Part shown: positions 1-7,277 of the stretch, one piece after another | How positions within the stretch are numbered: the stretch's first letter is position 1 | Layout of the letters: each line of letters opens with the position of its first letter | From: a bacterium | GTDB lineage: Bacteria > Planctomycetota > UBA11346 | Length of the DNA stretch: 13,481 nucleotides | Direction: 5' to 3' | Assembly: GCA_020049615.1 (NCBI GenBank) | Contig: JAIFKN010000110.1 | Span: 1-13,481 of the forward strand | Made by a program: the position numbers and the translations under genes | Notes under the pieces: generated by a model | Told to the model about the DNA's origin: nothing | Database searches by the model: none | Seen by the model: the letters and a program-made list of their open reading frames with translations, nothing else

Positions 1-351
1 CACTTCCTCGGCACGGTCAACGTGTTCCACGGCCGCATCCACGACGGCCTGGCCGCGGTCGGCGACGCCGACGTCACCTTCGTGCGCCCGCACGACGTCG
101 CCGTCTCGCGCGTGCGCGACGAGGTCCATCCTATCGCCGCCCTGGTCAAGCAGGTCGGCATCGCCGGCGCCCTGGTGCGCTACGACCTCGAACGCGAGGG
201 CGGCGGCCGGGTCGAGGCGCTGGTGACCCACGCGCGCCAGCGCGAGCTCGCGCTGCAGGCCGGCCAGCAGATCTTCCTCGGCTTCAGCGAGTTCAAGACC
301 TACGCCGCAGCTTCGATGCCCGGCGCTTCCTCTGACGATTATACCATTTAA
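1..351 (+). CDS. cysA: Sulfate/thiosulfate ABC transporter ATP-binding protein CysA, C-terminal part (left-truncated)
   Basis: This is the last 116 residues of an open frame that enters from the left edge and stops with TAA at 349-351. The ATPase core (Walker A/B, signature) lies outside the window. What remains is the C-terminal regulatory/TOBE region. [10 protein letters not shown] near the start matches the FLGNVNLFHG-type segment characteristic of CysA, and [11 protein letters not shown] is the RPHD motif shared by CysA-type ATPases. CysA energises import of sulfate or thiosulfate through the CysT/CysW permease at the inner face of the membrane. The identification is supported by the cysteine and methionine biosynthesis genes that follow directly. 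The stop codon is fused to the Shine-Dalgarno of the next gene (TAAGGA), which suggests an operon. An ATPase for another oxyanion (molybdate-like) is possible but less likely. Confidence 0.82.
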   Translation, partial: HFLGTVNVFHGRIHDGLAAVGDADVTFVRPHDVAVSRVRDEVHPIAALVKQVGIAGALVRYDLEREGGGRVEALVTHARQRELALQAGQQIFLGFSEFKTYAAASMPGASSDDYTI

Positions 352-362
352 GGACCACGCCC

Positions 363-1617
363 ATGCCCTCCATCGAGACCCTCGCCCTCCACGCCGGCCA
401 GCAGGCCGACCCGACCACCGGCTCGCGTGCGGTGCCGATCTACCAGACCACCAGCTACGTGTTCAAGGATGCGCAGCACGCCGCCGACCTGTTCGCGCTG
501 CGCGCCTTCGGCAACATCTACACCCGGCTGATGAACCCGACCACCGGCGTGCTCGAGGAGCGCCTCGCCGCCCTGCACGGCGCCAAGGGCGCGGTCGCCA
601 CCGCCTCGGGCATGTCGGCGATCTTCTACGCCATCGCCAACATCTGCTCCGCCGGCCAGAACTTCGTCGCCAGCGCCAACCTCTACGGCGGCACGGTCAC
701 CCTGTTCCGCAACACGCTCAAGCGCTTCGGTATCGAGGCGCGCCTGGTCGACTCGTCGGATCCGGCCGCGGTGAAGGCGGCGATCGATGGCAAGACCCGC
801 CTGGTCTACTGCGAGTCGATCGGCAACCCGCGCGGCAACGTCGATGACTTCGCCGCCCTGGCCAAGGTCGCGCACGACGCCGGCCTGCCGCTGGTGGTCG
901 ACAACACGGTCAGCCCGCCGCCGCTGTTCAACCCGCTGGCCCACGGTGCCGACATCGCGGTCTACTCGCTGACCAAGATGATCGGCGGCCACGGCACCTC
1001 GATCGGCGGCGCGGTGGTCGAGAAGGGCGACTTCCCGTGGAACAACGGCAAGTTTCTGGGACGCCTTCGGCGGCCATGACAAGGCGGTCGCCCCGGGCAT
1101 GGCCTTCGTGCTGAAGATCCGCACCGGCCTGCTGCGCGACATCGGCGCCTGCCTCAGCCCGTTCAACGCCCAGCAGATCCTGCTCGGCGTCGAGACCCTG
1201 CCGCTGCGCGCGCGAACCCACGTCGGCAACGCGCAGCAGGTCGCGGAATGGCTGGCGAAGCACCCGCTGGTCTCATGGGTCAACTACGCCGGTCTGCCCA
1301 GCCACAAGGACCACGCCCGCGCCAAGCGCTACCTGCCGCTCGGCCCCGGCGCGATCTTCGGCTTCGGCGTCAAGGGCGGGGCCGCCGCCGGCGCCAAGTT
1401 CATCAGCTCGGTCAAGCTCGCCTCGCACCTCGCCAACGTGCTCGACGCCAAGACCCTGGTCATCCATCCCGCCAGCACCACGCACCAGCAGCTGACGCCT
1501 GCGCAGCAGGCGGCCGCCGGCGTCACCCCCGACTTCGTCCGCATCTCGGTCGGTCTCGAGAACGTCGCCGACATCATCGCCGACCTCGACCAAGCCCTCG
1601 CCGCCTCGCAGCAGTAA
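363..1617 (+). pseudogene. metY: O-acetylhomoserine sulfhydrylase (aminocarboxypropyltransferase) MetY, interrupted by an internal deletion with frameshift
   Basis: MetY is a PLP enzyme that makes homocysteine from O-acetylhomoserine and sulfide. The ATG at 363 has a good SD (AAGGA at 350-354). The first frame reads well to NNGKF at 1041-1055, including the PLP lysine K205 in [13 protein letters not shown], then runs to a stop at 1079. Homology resumes in another frame with FWDAFGGHD from 1054 and continues without further damage to TAA at 1615-1617 (VRISVGLENVADI near the end). In the family about 14 residues, of the form P-x4-PDPSYHG-x2, separate NGKF from FWDAFG. They are absent here, so this is a deletion of about 44 bp, not a one-base slip. 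With those residues restored the length would be about 432 aa, normal for the family. The rest is well preserved, so the lesion is recent or is an assembly error. If real, the gene is probably inactive. Confidence 0.85.
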
Positions 1618-1626
1618 GGACAGCAC

Positions 1627-2583
1627 ATGCCCATCTATACCGACAATTCCCTCGCCATCGGCAAGACCCCGCTGGTCCGCCTCAACCGAGTCACCGATGG
1701 GGCCAAGGCCACCGTCCTGGCCAAGATCGAGGGGCGTAATCCGGCCTACTCGGTGAAGTGCCGCATCGGCGCCGCGATGATCTGGGACGCCGAGAAGCGC
1801 GGCGTGCTGAAGGCTGGCATGGAGATCGTCGAGCCGACCTCCGGCAACACCGGCATCGCCCTGGCGTTCGTCGCCGCAGCGCGCGGTTACCCGATCACCC
1901 TGACCATGCCTGAGACCATGTCGATCGAGCGCCGCCGCGTGCTGGCCGCGTTCGGCGCCAAGCTCGTGCTGACCCCCGGCACCGAGGGCATGGCTGGCGC
2001 GGTGCGCAAGGCCGAGGAGATCCTCGCCAGCGACCCGTCGCGCTACTTCCTGCCGCAGCAGTTCAAGAATCCGGCCAACCCGCAGATCCACCACGACACC
2101 ACCGGCCCCGAAATATGGGAGGATACCGAGGGGAAGATGGACGTCCTGGTCGCCGGCGTCGGCACCGGCGGCACCATCACCGGCATCAGCCGGTTCTGGA
2201 AGCAGACCAAGGGCGCGCCGCTGATCTCGGTCGCGGTCGAACCGGTGACCAACCCGATCCTGACCCAGAAGAAGGCCGGCCAGGCCCTGACCCCGGGCCG
2301 CCACAAGATCCAGGGCATCGGCGCCAACTTCATCCCCGAGATCGTCGATCTCTCGCTGATCGACCGCATCGAGCAGGTCGGCGATGACGAGGCGGTCACC
2401 ATGGCCAGGCGTCTGGCCAAGGAGGAAGGCATCATCTGCGGCATCAGCTGCGGAGCCGCCGCCTTCGCTGCCGTCCGCCTGGCCAAGCTGCCGGAATTCG
2501 CCGGCAAGACCATCGTCGCCATCCTGCCGGATGCCGGCGAGCGCTACCTCTCGACCGTGCTGTTCGAAGGCGTCGGGGCGTGA
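1627..2583 (+). CDS. cysK: Cysteine synthase A (O-acetylserine sulfhydrylase)
   Basis: A 318-residue cytoplasmic PLP enzyme that makes cysteine from O-acetylserine and sulfide. It aligns by eye almost end to end with E. coli Cys[16 protein letters not shown] at the N-terminus, the PLP-lysine segment [20 protein letters not shown] (K44), the substrate loop [22 protein letters not shown], the phosphate-binding GTGGTITG, and [18 protein letters not shown] and [10 protein letters not shown] near the end. The SVKCR context and the full length favour CysK over CysM or cystathionine beta-synthase. The ATG at 1627 has AAGGA six bases upstream, and this SD overlaps the metY stop codon as TAAGGA. The stop overlaps the start of the next gene by four bases (GTGA), so the two are probably translationally coupled. 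Confidence 0.95.
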   Translation: MPIYTDNSLAIGKTPLVRLNRVTDGAKATVLAKIEGRNPAYSVKCRIGAAMIWDAEKRGVLKAGMEIVEPTSGNTGIALAFVAAARGYPITLTMPETMSIERRRVLAAFGAKLVLTPGTEGMAGAVRKAEEILASDPSRYFLPQQFKNPANPQIHHDTTGPEIWEDTEGKMDVLVAGVGTGGTITGISRFWKQTKGAPLISVAVEPVTNPILTQKKAGQALTPGRHKIQGIGANFIPEIVDLSLIDRIEQVGDDEAVTMARRLAKEEGIICGISCGAAAFAAVRLAKLPEFAGKTIVAILPDAGERYLSTVLFEGVGA

Positions 2584-3716
2584 AGTTCGCCACGCAGTGC
2601 GTCCATGCCGGCGTCCACCCGGACGCCGAGCACGGCGCGGTGATGCCGCCGCTCTACCTCAGCAGCACCTACAGCTTCGCCGACTTCGGCAAGCCGCGGC
2701 GCTTCGACTACAGCCGCAGCGGCAATCCGACGCGCCAGGCGCTGGAGGACGCGTTGGCCGCCCTGGAAGGCGGCGTGCGCGGCTTCGCCTACGCCACCGG
2801 CATGGCGGCCGAGAGTGCCACCCTGGCGCTGCTCTCCGCTGGTGATCACCTGATCGTTCATGACGACCTCTACGGCGGCACCTACCGCCTGATCACCAGC
2901 GTGACGGCGCGCATGGGCGTTCAGGTCGACTTCGCCGACCTGCGCGATCCGGCGGCCCTGGCCAAGGCGCTGAAGCCGAACACGAAGATGGTGTGGCTGG
3001 AGTCGCCGACCAATCCGCTGATGAACCTGCTCGACCTCGCGGCTCTGGCCAAGGCGTGCAAGGCCAAGGGTGTGCTCAGCGTCTGCGACAACACCTTCCT
3101 CTCGCCCTTCTTCCAGCGTCCGCTCGATCTCGGCATCGACATCGCGCTGCACTCGACCACCAAGTACATCAACGGCCACAGCGACGTGGTCGGTGGCGGC
3201 GTGGTGGTGAAGGACGCCCAGTTGGCTGAGCGCATCGGCTTCCTGCAGAACGCCCTCGGCGTGCCGCAGGCGCCGCACGACTGCTATCTGGTCATGCGTG
3301 GCCTCAAGACCCTGCCGCTGCGCATGAAGGCGCACCACGACAACGCCGTGCGCCTGGCCCGCTGGCTGGAGCGCCACCCGGCGGTGTCGCAGGTCCTGCA
3401 TCCATGGTTGGAGAGCCATCCGCAGCACGCCCTGGCCAAGCGCCAGATGACCGGCGGCGGCGGCACGTTCAGCTTCCGCCTGAAGGGCGGCAACGAGGCG
3501 GCCCGCCGCCTGCTGACCTCGACCAAGCTGTTCGTCCTCGCTGAAAGCCTCGGCGGCGTCGAATCGCTCATCGAGCACCCATGGACCATGACCCACGTAT
3601 CGATGCCCGAGGACGTCCGTCGGCGCGTCGGCATCACCGAGGACCTGATCCGCATCTCGGTCGGCATCGAGGATGCCGAGGACCTGGAAGCGGATCTGGC
3701 GAAAGCGCTGGGGTGA
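2580..3716 (+). CDS. Cystathionine gamma-synthase / gamma-lyase family PLP enzyme
   Basis: A 378-residue Cys/Met-metabolism PLP enzyme. Visible family motifs are [28 protein letters not shown], the YATGMAA phosphate site, [17 protein letters not shown], the PLP-lysine motif [16 protein letters not shown] (K195), GLKTLPLRM and [19 protein letters not shown]. The start is GTG at 2580 inside the cysK stop; the reading begins [10 protein letters not shown], the usual N-terminus, so no later start is needed. DYSR-GNPTR resembles MetB, while the GLKTL-RM and [15 protein letters not shown] segments are equally at home in gamma-lyases. I cannot decide between gamma-synthase (cysteine to homocysteine) and gamma-lyase (cystathionine to cysteine). 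The position after cysA-metY-cysK fits sulfur assimilation, and it may matter more if metY is inactive. Confidence 0.88.
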   Translation: MKFATQCVHAGVHPDAEHGAVMPPLYLSSTYSFADFGKPRRFDYSRSGNPTRQALEDALAALEGGVRGFAYATGMAAESATLALLSAGDHLIVHDDLYGGTYRLITSVTARMGVQVDFADLRDPAALAKALKPNTKMVWLESPTNPLMNLLDLAALAKACKAKGVLSVCDNTFLSPFFQRPLDLGIDIALHSTTKYINGHSDVVGGGVVVKDAQLAERIGFLQNALGVPQAPHDCYLVMRGLKTLPLRMKAHHDNAVRLARWLERHPAVSQVLHPWLESHPQHALAKRQMTGGGGTFSFRLKGGNEAARRLLTSTKLFVLAESLGGVESLIEHPWTMTHVSMPEDVRRRVGITEDLIRISVGIEDAEDLEADLAKALG

Positions 3717-3717
3717 A

Positions 3718-3786
3718 GCCTGGGACCGACGAGCTCCAGCTCGTCGGAAGGCACCGCCGACGAGCTGGAGCTCGTCGGTCCCAGGC
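3718..3786. repeat. Perfect 30-bp inverted repeat with nested palindromes between convergent genes
   Basis: The arms are 3718-3747 and 3757-3786 with a 9-nt loop (aaggcaccg). I checked the pairing base by base and it is perfect over 30 bp. Each arm contains a shorter palindrome of its own: the 10-nt half ccgacgagct, two bases, then its complement agctcgtcgg (3726-3747 with centre CC; 3757-3778 with centre GG). The block can therefore form one long hairpin or two short ones. It fills the 71 bp between the stop of the cystathionine enzyme (3716) and the stop of the methyltransferase on the other strand (3788-3790). A bidirectional transcription end or barrier is the obvious role, but no T-tract follows either side. 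The paired inverted layout also recalls REP/BIME-type dispersed repeats. I see no second copy in this window. Confidence 0.93.
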
Positions 3787-3787
3787 C

Positions 3788-4717
3788 CTACCGCACCAGC
3801 CGCCAGCAGCGGTGCGGGATGGTACCTGCGAAATCGCTGTCGATGGTCTCCTCAGTGACGTCGGTCACCGAGGCGAACGGCGGCAACTTCGTACTGAGCG
3901 TGAACTTGGCCTTGTTGGTCGAAAACCACGCGGAGCCGCCAGGCGTCAGCAGGTTCCATAACCGCCACAGCAGCCAGTCCTGGTCGCGTTCCACCTCCCA
4001 GCTCTTGGTCATCGCCTTCGAGTTCGAGAAGGTCGGTGGGTCGCAGATGATCAGGTCCCAGCCCGGCCGATGCGCTTCCCCCATGTATTTTATGCAGTCG
4101 GCCTTGACCAGACGGTTGCGCGGGTCGTCCAGCCGGTTGAGCGCCAAATTCCGCTCCGCCCACTTCAGATACGTGTTCGACAGGTCGACGGTGGCCGTAC
4201 TCGCTGCGTCGCCGGCGGCGGCGTGGACGGTGAAGGCACCGGTGTAGGCGAAGAGGTTGAGCACGCGCTTGCCGCGGGCCGCGGCGCGCAGGCGCAGGCG
4301 CAGGCGGCGGTGGTCGAGGAACAGACCGGTGTCGAGGTAGTCGCTGAGATTGACGCTGAAGGCGAGGAAGCCTTCGCGCACCGTGCGCTCGGCCCCGGCA
4401 CGGGCCAGGGGCTGGTACTGCCCGCCGTGCTGGCGGTCGCTCTGGCGACGACGCTCCTTGATGAACACCATGCCTGGTGGGATGCCCAGGCCGTCGGCGA
4501 CCTCGGCGGCGTCGGGTGGTGCACCGGCGCCGGCCTTCTCGTAGGCGACGGCGGCGCCATCGTACCAGTCGACCGTGCAGGGGGCCCCGGCGGCGGCGTC
4601 GCAGACGCGCCAGGCGGTGGTGCCGGTGGTGGGAAAGGTGGTCAGGCGTTCGGCCTGGGCGCGTCTCAAGAGGTCGGGGAGCGTCACGGCGGCAGTGTGT
4701 CGCAGATGATGCGGCAT
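3788..4717 (-). CDS. Class I SAM-dependent methyltransferase, RlmK-like (23S rRNA guanine-N7 type)
   Basis: A 309-residue protein resembling the C-terminal (RlmK) half of E. coli RlmKL, which makes m7G2069 in 23S rRNA. Motifs in order: EGFLAFSVNLSDYLDTGLFLDHR (about 115-137), SAM motif I VLNLFAYTGAFTVHAAAGDA (about 152-171), the acidic ribose-binding segment TVDLSNTYLKWAERNLALN (about 176-194), KADCIKYM, and the catalytic-type DPPTFSNSK (226-234). DPPTFSNS is typical of this branch. It is a stand-alone RlmK without the RlmL and THUMP parts. The far N-terminus (about 1-30) is poorly conserved, so the exact start is uncertain. The ATG at 4717 has only a weak purine-rich AAGAAAG upstream. The gene is convergent with the sulfur cluster and divergent from the metal importer. 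The exact substrate is inferred, and a related free-base rRNA methylation site is possible. Confidence 0.83.
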   Translation of the reverse strand: MPHHLRHTAAVTLPDLLRRAQAERLTTFPTTGTTAWRVCDAAAGAPCTVDWYDGAAVAYEKAGAGAPPDAAEVADGLGIPPGMVFIKERRRQSDRQHGGQYQPLARAGAERTVREGFLAFSVNLSDYLDTGLFLDHRRLRLRLRAAARGKRVLNLFAYTGAFTVHAAAGDAASTATVDLSNTYLKWAERNLALNRLDDPRNRLVKADCIKYMGEAHRPGWDLIICDPPTFSNSKAMTKSWEVERDQDWLLWRLWNLLTPGGSAWFSTNKAKFTLSTKLPPFASVTDVTEETIDSDFAGTIPHRCWRLVR

Positions 4718-4765
4718 CGGCGGCTTTCTTATTGCGAGTAGGTTATCAATATTACAAGGATCGCC
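4718..4765. promoter_or_regulatory. AT-rich divergent promoter/operator region
   Basis: These 48 bp separate the starts of the methyltransferase (minus strand) and the metal-binding protein gene (plus strand), so both promoters must lie here or extend into the genes. The stretch 4727-4758 is strikingly AT-rich for this genome. It contains TTATCAATATTAC and a 5-bp inverted repeat TATTG...CAATA spaced by 12 bases. AAGGA at 4756-4760 is the SD for the ATG at 4766. A metal-sensing repressor (Zur/Fur type) would be expected to bind here, but I cannot match a full 7-1-7 or Zur palindrome. The operator is therefore a guess from context. Confidence 0.4.
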
Positions 4766-5800
4766 ATGTTCCGATCACTCGTGCTCGTCCTCGTCCTCGC
4801 CTGGGTCGCCCTGCATGCGGTCGAGCCGCTGCGCGTCGTCGCCACCGTCCCCGAGCTTGGCGCCATCGTCCGCGCGATCGGTGGCGAGGACGTCGCCGTG
4901 ACCGTGCTGGCCCGCCCGGGCGACGATCCGCACCACGTCGAGGCGCGGCCGAGCTTCACCGTCGAACTGGCACGCGCGGAACTGCTGGTCTCGACCGGTT
5001 TCGGCCTGGAGGATCACTGGTTGAAGCCTCTGCGTGAAAACGCAGGGAATCCACGGATCCGCGATGATCAGGGCGGACATCTCAAGGCGCAACTGGCGGT
5101 GCGGCGGCCGATCGGCGTCGACGTCATTCCCAAGGATCCGCACGATCATGGCGGTGGCGGGCATGATCATCAGCACGGCGAGGGCAATCCGCACTGCCTG
5201 CTCGACCCGGCGGTCGGCTTTGCCGTCGCGGGCCAGCTCGCCGAGCGCCTGTCTGCCCTCCGGCCGCAGTGGGGTCCGCAGTTCGCCACCCGTCTCGCCG
5301 CCTTCCAGACTGCGCTGACCATCGCCCTGGCCGGAGCCGAGGTCGCGGCGAAGGCGGACGGTGCGACGCTCATCGATCTCGACGACCGCGGCGCGCTGAC
5401 CACCTGGCTCGCCCAGCAGGGTCTGGCCGGGAAGCTCGGCGGCTGGTGGGGCGCGCTGGCGGCGCACCGTGACGCGGCCCTGGCTGCCGATCACGACCTC
5501 TATCCGTATCTGGCGCGGCGTTTCGGGTTGCGCATCGTCCTGCTGATCGAACCCGAGCCCGGTGTCGCCCCATCGGCGCGCCGTCTCGCCGACCTCACCG
5601 GCCATCTGCGCGAGGATGCGGTGCGGGCCATCCTCACCTCGCCGTACGCCAACCGCAAGGCGATCGATCTGCTGGCGGAGAAGACCGGCATCACGGTGGC
5701 GGTGCTGGCGCATCAGGCCGGGGCGTTGCCCGGCACCGACGACTACCTCGCCTGGATCGATGCCGACGTCCAGGCCCTGGCCAAGGCCCTGGCGCCCTGA
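4766..5800 (+). CDS. znuA: Metal (probably zinc) ABC transporter substrate-binding protein, ZnuA-like
   Basis: A 344-residue protein of the cluster A-I metal-binding family. It has a hydrophobic signal peptide (about 3-18, FRSLVLVLVLAWVALHA) without an obvious lipobox cysteine, so it is probably a free periplasmic protein. LRVVATVPELGAIVRAIGGE starts the first domain. DDPHHVEARPS (about 53-63) is the usual DPHxxExxPS first metal site. A His-rich loop (D124 to H137; H126, H128, H133, H135 and H137) precedes NPHCLLDP with H143, a second ligand position. DHDLYPYLARRFGLR (third His) and SPYANRKAIDLLAEKTGI cover the C-terminal domain. The His-rich loop favours zinc over manganese. The SD AAGGA lies five bases before the ATG. 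The ATPase and permease follow on the same strand. The assignment to zinc is inferred. Confidence 0.85.
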   Translation: MFRSLVLVLVLAWVALHAVEPLRVVATVPELGAIVRAIGGEDVAVTVLARPGDDPHHVEARPSFTVELARAELLVSTGFGLEDHWLKPLRENAGNPRIRDDQGGHLKAQLAVRRPIGVDVIPKDPHDHGGGGHDHQHGEGNPHCLLDPAVGFAVAGQLAERLSALRPQWGPQFATRLAAFQTALTIALAGAEVAAKADGATLIDLDDRGALTTWLAQQGLAGKLGGWWGALAAHRDAALAADHDLYPYLARRFGLRIVLLIEPEPGVAPSARRLADLTGHLREDAVRAILTSPYANRKAIDLLAEKTGITVAVLAHQAGALPGTDDYLAWIDADVQALAKALAP

Positions 5801-5844
5801 GGCGCTGGTGCGATCCTCCATCCGTGCAGGTCCACGGCGATATC

Positions 5845-5850
5845 GAGGAG
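5845..5850 (+). promoter_or_regulatory. Shine-Dalgarno GAGGAG that decides the ATPase start
   Basis: GAGGAG lies three bases before GTG at 5854 (GAGG gives a spacing of five). The alternative upstream GTG at 5824 has no recognisable SD and would add ten residues (VQVHGDIEES) that look unlike an ABC ATPase N-terminus. I therefore prefer 5854. Confidence 0.55.
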
Positions 5851-5853
5851 AGC

Positions 5854-6471
5854 GTGCTGCTGCGCACCGAGGGCCTGGCCATCGGCCGCGGTTCGCGCAC
5901 CTTCGCCAGCGGGCTCGACTGGACGGTGCGCCCGTCGTCGTGGTGGTGGATCGAAGGCGACAATGGCAGCGGCAAGACCACGCTGCTCGCCACGCTGCTC
6001 GGCGAGCTTCCGTCGCGGGCCGGCCGACTGACCGTGCATCCCTGGATCGCCGACGGCAGCGGACTCGGCACGGTGCTGCAACTCGACGAACTGCTGCCCA
6101 CCCTGCCGCTGTCGGTCGCGGACTACCTCGGCCTGGGCCAGGCCGGCAGCGGCCGGCGCGACGTCGGCGCGGTCGAGGCTGCTGCCGAGGCGGTCGGGCT
6201 CGACGCCCGCGCCAGCTACTGGTCGCTGTCGGGCGGTCAGCGCCAGCGCGCCCGCGTCGCCCGCGCCCTGGCGCGGCATCCCGCCCTGCTGGTGCTCGAC
6301 GAACCGTTCAACCACCTCGATGCCGACAGCACGGCGCGCTGCCTGGTGGCGATCGAGGAGCGGCGCCAGGCCGGTGCAGCCGTCCTCTGCGTCGCGCATC
6401 TGCCGCCCAGCGCGCAGCAGGCCAGCCGGGTGCGCATCAGCAACGGAGCCTTCGCGGTGGAGGCGGCATGA
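5854..6471 (+). CDS. Metal ABC transporter ATP-binding protein (ZnuC-like, short)
   Basis: A 205-residue ABC ATPase that would power the adjacent permease from the cytoplasmic side. All core motifs are present: Walker A GDNGSGKTT (from 35), Q-loop QLDELLP, signature LSGGQRQRARVARAL (from 125), Walker B LLVLDEP with D149/E150, D-loop NHLD, and an H-loop histidine in VAHLP. It is shorter than typical ZnuC (about 230-250 aa) and ends soon after the H-loop, so the usual C-terminal extension is missing. The start GTG 5854 was chosen for its SD; GTG 5824 is the in-frame alternative. The stop overlaps the permease ATG by four bases (ATGA). The sequence alone does not fix the substrate, and zinc comes from the neighbouring binding protein. 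Confidence 0.85.
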   Translation: MLLRTEGLAIGRGSRTFASGLDWTVRPSSWWWIEGDNGSGKTTLLATLLGELPSRAGRLTVHPWIADGSGLGTVLQLDELLPTLPLSVADYLGLGQAGSGRRDVGAVEAAAEAVGLDARASYWSLSGGQRQRARVARALARHPALLVLDEPFNHLDADSTARCLVAIEERRQAGAAVLCVAHLPPSAQQASRVRISNGAFAVEAA

Positions 6472-7277
6472 TCGCCTGGCTGACCGATGGCTGGGAACTG
6501 TTCGGCGCCAGCTACGCCGTCGGCTGGGCCATGGCCGTGGCCCTGCCGCTGGCCGGCATCCCGGTGGTCGCGCGCGAGCAGGCCCTGCTCGGCACCGGGC
6601 TCGTCCAGATGGGCGCGGTCGGCTTCGCCGCCGCCATCGCCTTCGGGCTGGGCACGCCGGCGGTGTGGGCCTTCGTCGCCATCGCCGCCGCCACCGTGCT
6701 GGCGCAGCGTCCTCCGGCCCGCGAACGGCCCGAGGCGGTGGCGGCCTCGATGATCCTCGCCGGCGGGGCGCTGACCATGCTGCTGCTCGCCGGCAACGCG
6801 GGCGGCCTGGAGCGCCTGGCCAACCTGACCTCGCCGTCGCTGCTCGGCGCCGCCTGGGGCTCGGCCGGGGTCGCCATCGCCGCCGCCGTAGTGGTCGCGG
6901 CGGTTGCCGTGGTGTTCGGTCGCCGCGTGCTGGTCGCCGCCTGGGAGCCGCGTCTGGCCCGGCTGCAGGGAGTGAAGCCAGGTGTGGTCGGCGCGCTGTC
7001 GGCGCTGCTGCTCGCGCTGCTGCTCGCCGCCTCGCTGCAGTTGTCCGGTTCGCTGCTGACCACCGCCCTGCTGGTGCTTCCGGCGCTGGCGGCGCGCCGC
7101 TTCGCCCGCCGCCTCGCCTGGGTGCCGTGGCTGGCCGTGCTGATCGCGGAAGTCTGCGTCACCGCCGGCTATGCCATCGCCTGGAGCGCTGATCTGCCGC
7201 CGGGCCAGGTCGCCGTGGCCCTGCTCGGTGGCGCCATGGTGCTGGCCTGGATCTGGCCGCCGTCATGGCGGTCCTGA
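6468..7277 (+). CDS. Metal ABC transporter permease, ZnuB/ABC-3 family-like
   Basis: A 269-residue, very hydrophobic membrane protein with about seven to eight probable transmembrane segments, for example the runs around 20-31, 42-60, 66-80, 92-108, 123-147, 172-193, 196-210, 217-233 and 245-262. PLAGIPVVAREQALLGTGLVQMGAVG near the N-terminus matches the pattern in ZnuB-type permeases where a helix is followed by an R-x-x-LLG-x-x-x-Q/S-x-x-x-G turn. LQLSGSLLTTALLVLPALAARR matches the family's conserved G-x-LL-x-x-ALLVLPAxxAR segment, near the ATPase coupling site. The start ATG overlaps the ATPase stop, and the end overlaps the M28 peptidase start by 13 bases. This makes one transcription unit likely. 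Family assignment is good; the transported metal is inferred. Confidence 0.83.
   Translation: MIAWLTDGWELFGASYAVGWAMAVALPLAGIPVVAREQALLGTGLVQMGAVGFAAAIAFGLGTPAVWAFVAIAAATVLAQRPPARERPEAVAASMILAGGALTMLLLAGNAGGLERLANLTSPSLLGAAWGSAGVAIAAAVVVAAVAVVFGRRVLVAAWEPRLARLQGVKPGVVGALSALLLALLLAASLQLSGSLLTTALLVLPALAARRFARRLAWVPWLAVLIAEVCVTAGYAIAWSADLPPGQVAVALLGGAMVLAWIWPPSWRS

Noticed and set aside
1053..1060. Programmed ribosomal frameshift as an explanation for the two metY frames
   Set aside because: A frameshift would rejoin the frames but could not supply the roughly 14 conserved residues missing at the junction. No strong slippery heptamer is present either.
348..1283. Long minus-strand frame opposite metY
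   Set aside because: There are no recognisable motifs, and the composition is typical of an antisense shadow of a GC-rich gene.
3719..3785. Classical rho-independent terminator
   Set aside because: The stem is long and GC-rich, but no run of T follows on either strand. A terminator role is kept only as a possibility under the repeat entry.
5792..5805. Small hairpin gcgcc-ctga-ggcgc over the znuA stop codon
   Set aside because: A 5-bp stem in GC-rich sequence is likely by chance, and the downstream genes appear to belong to the same operon.
5562..6467. In-frame upstream extension of the permease frame through the end of znuA and the ATPase
   Set aside because: The translation is low-complexity Arg/Pro/Ala and out of frame with two well-supported genes. 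Real permease coding starts at the ATG at 6468.
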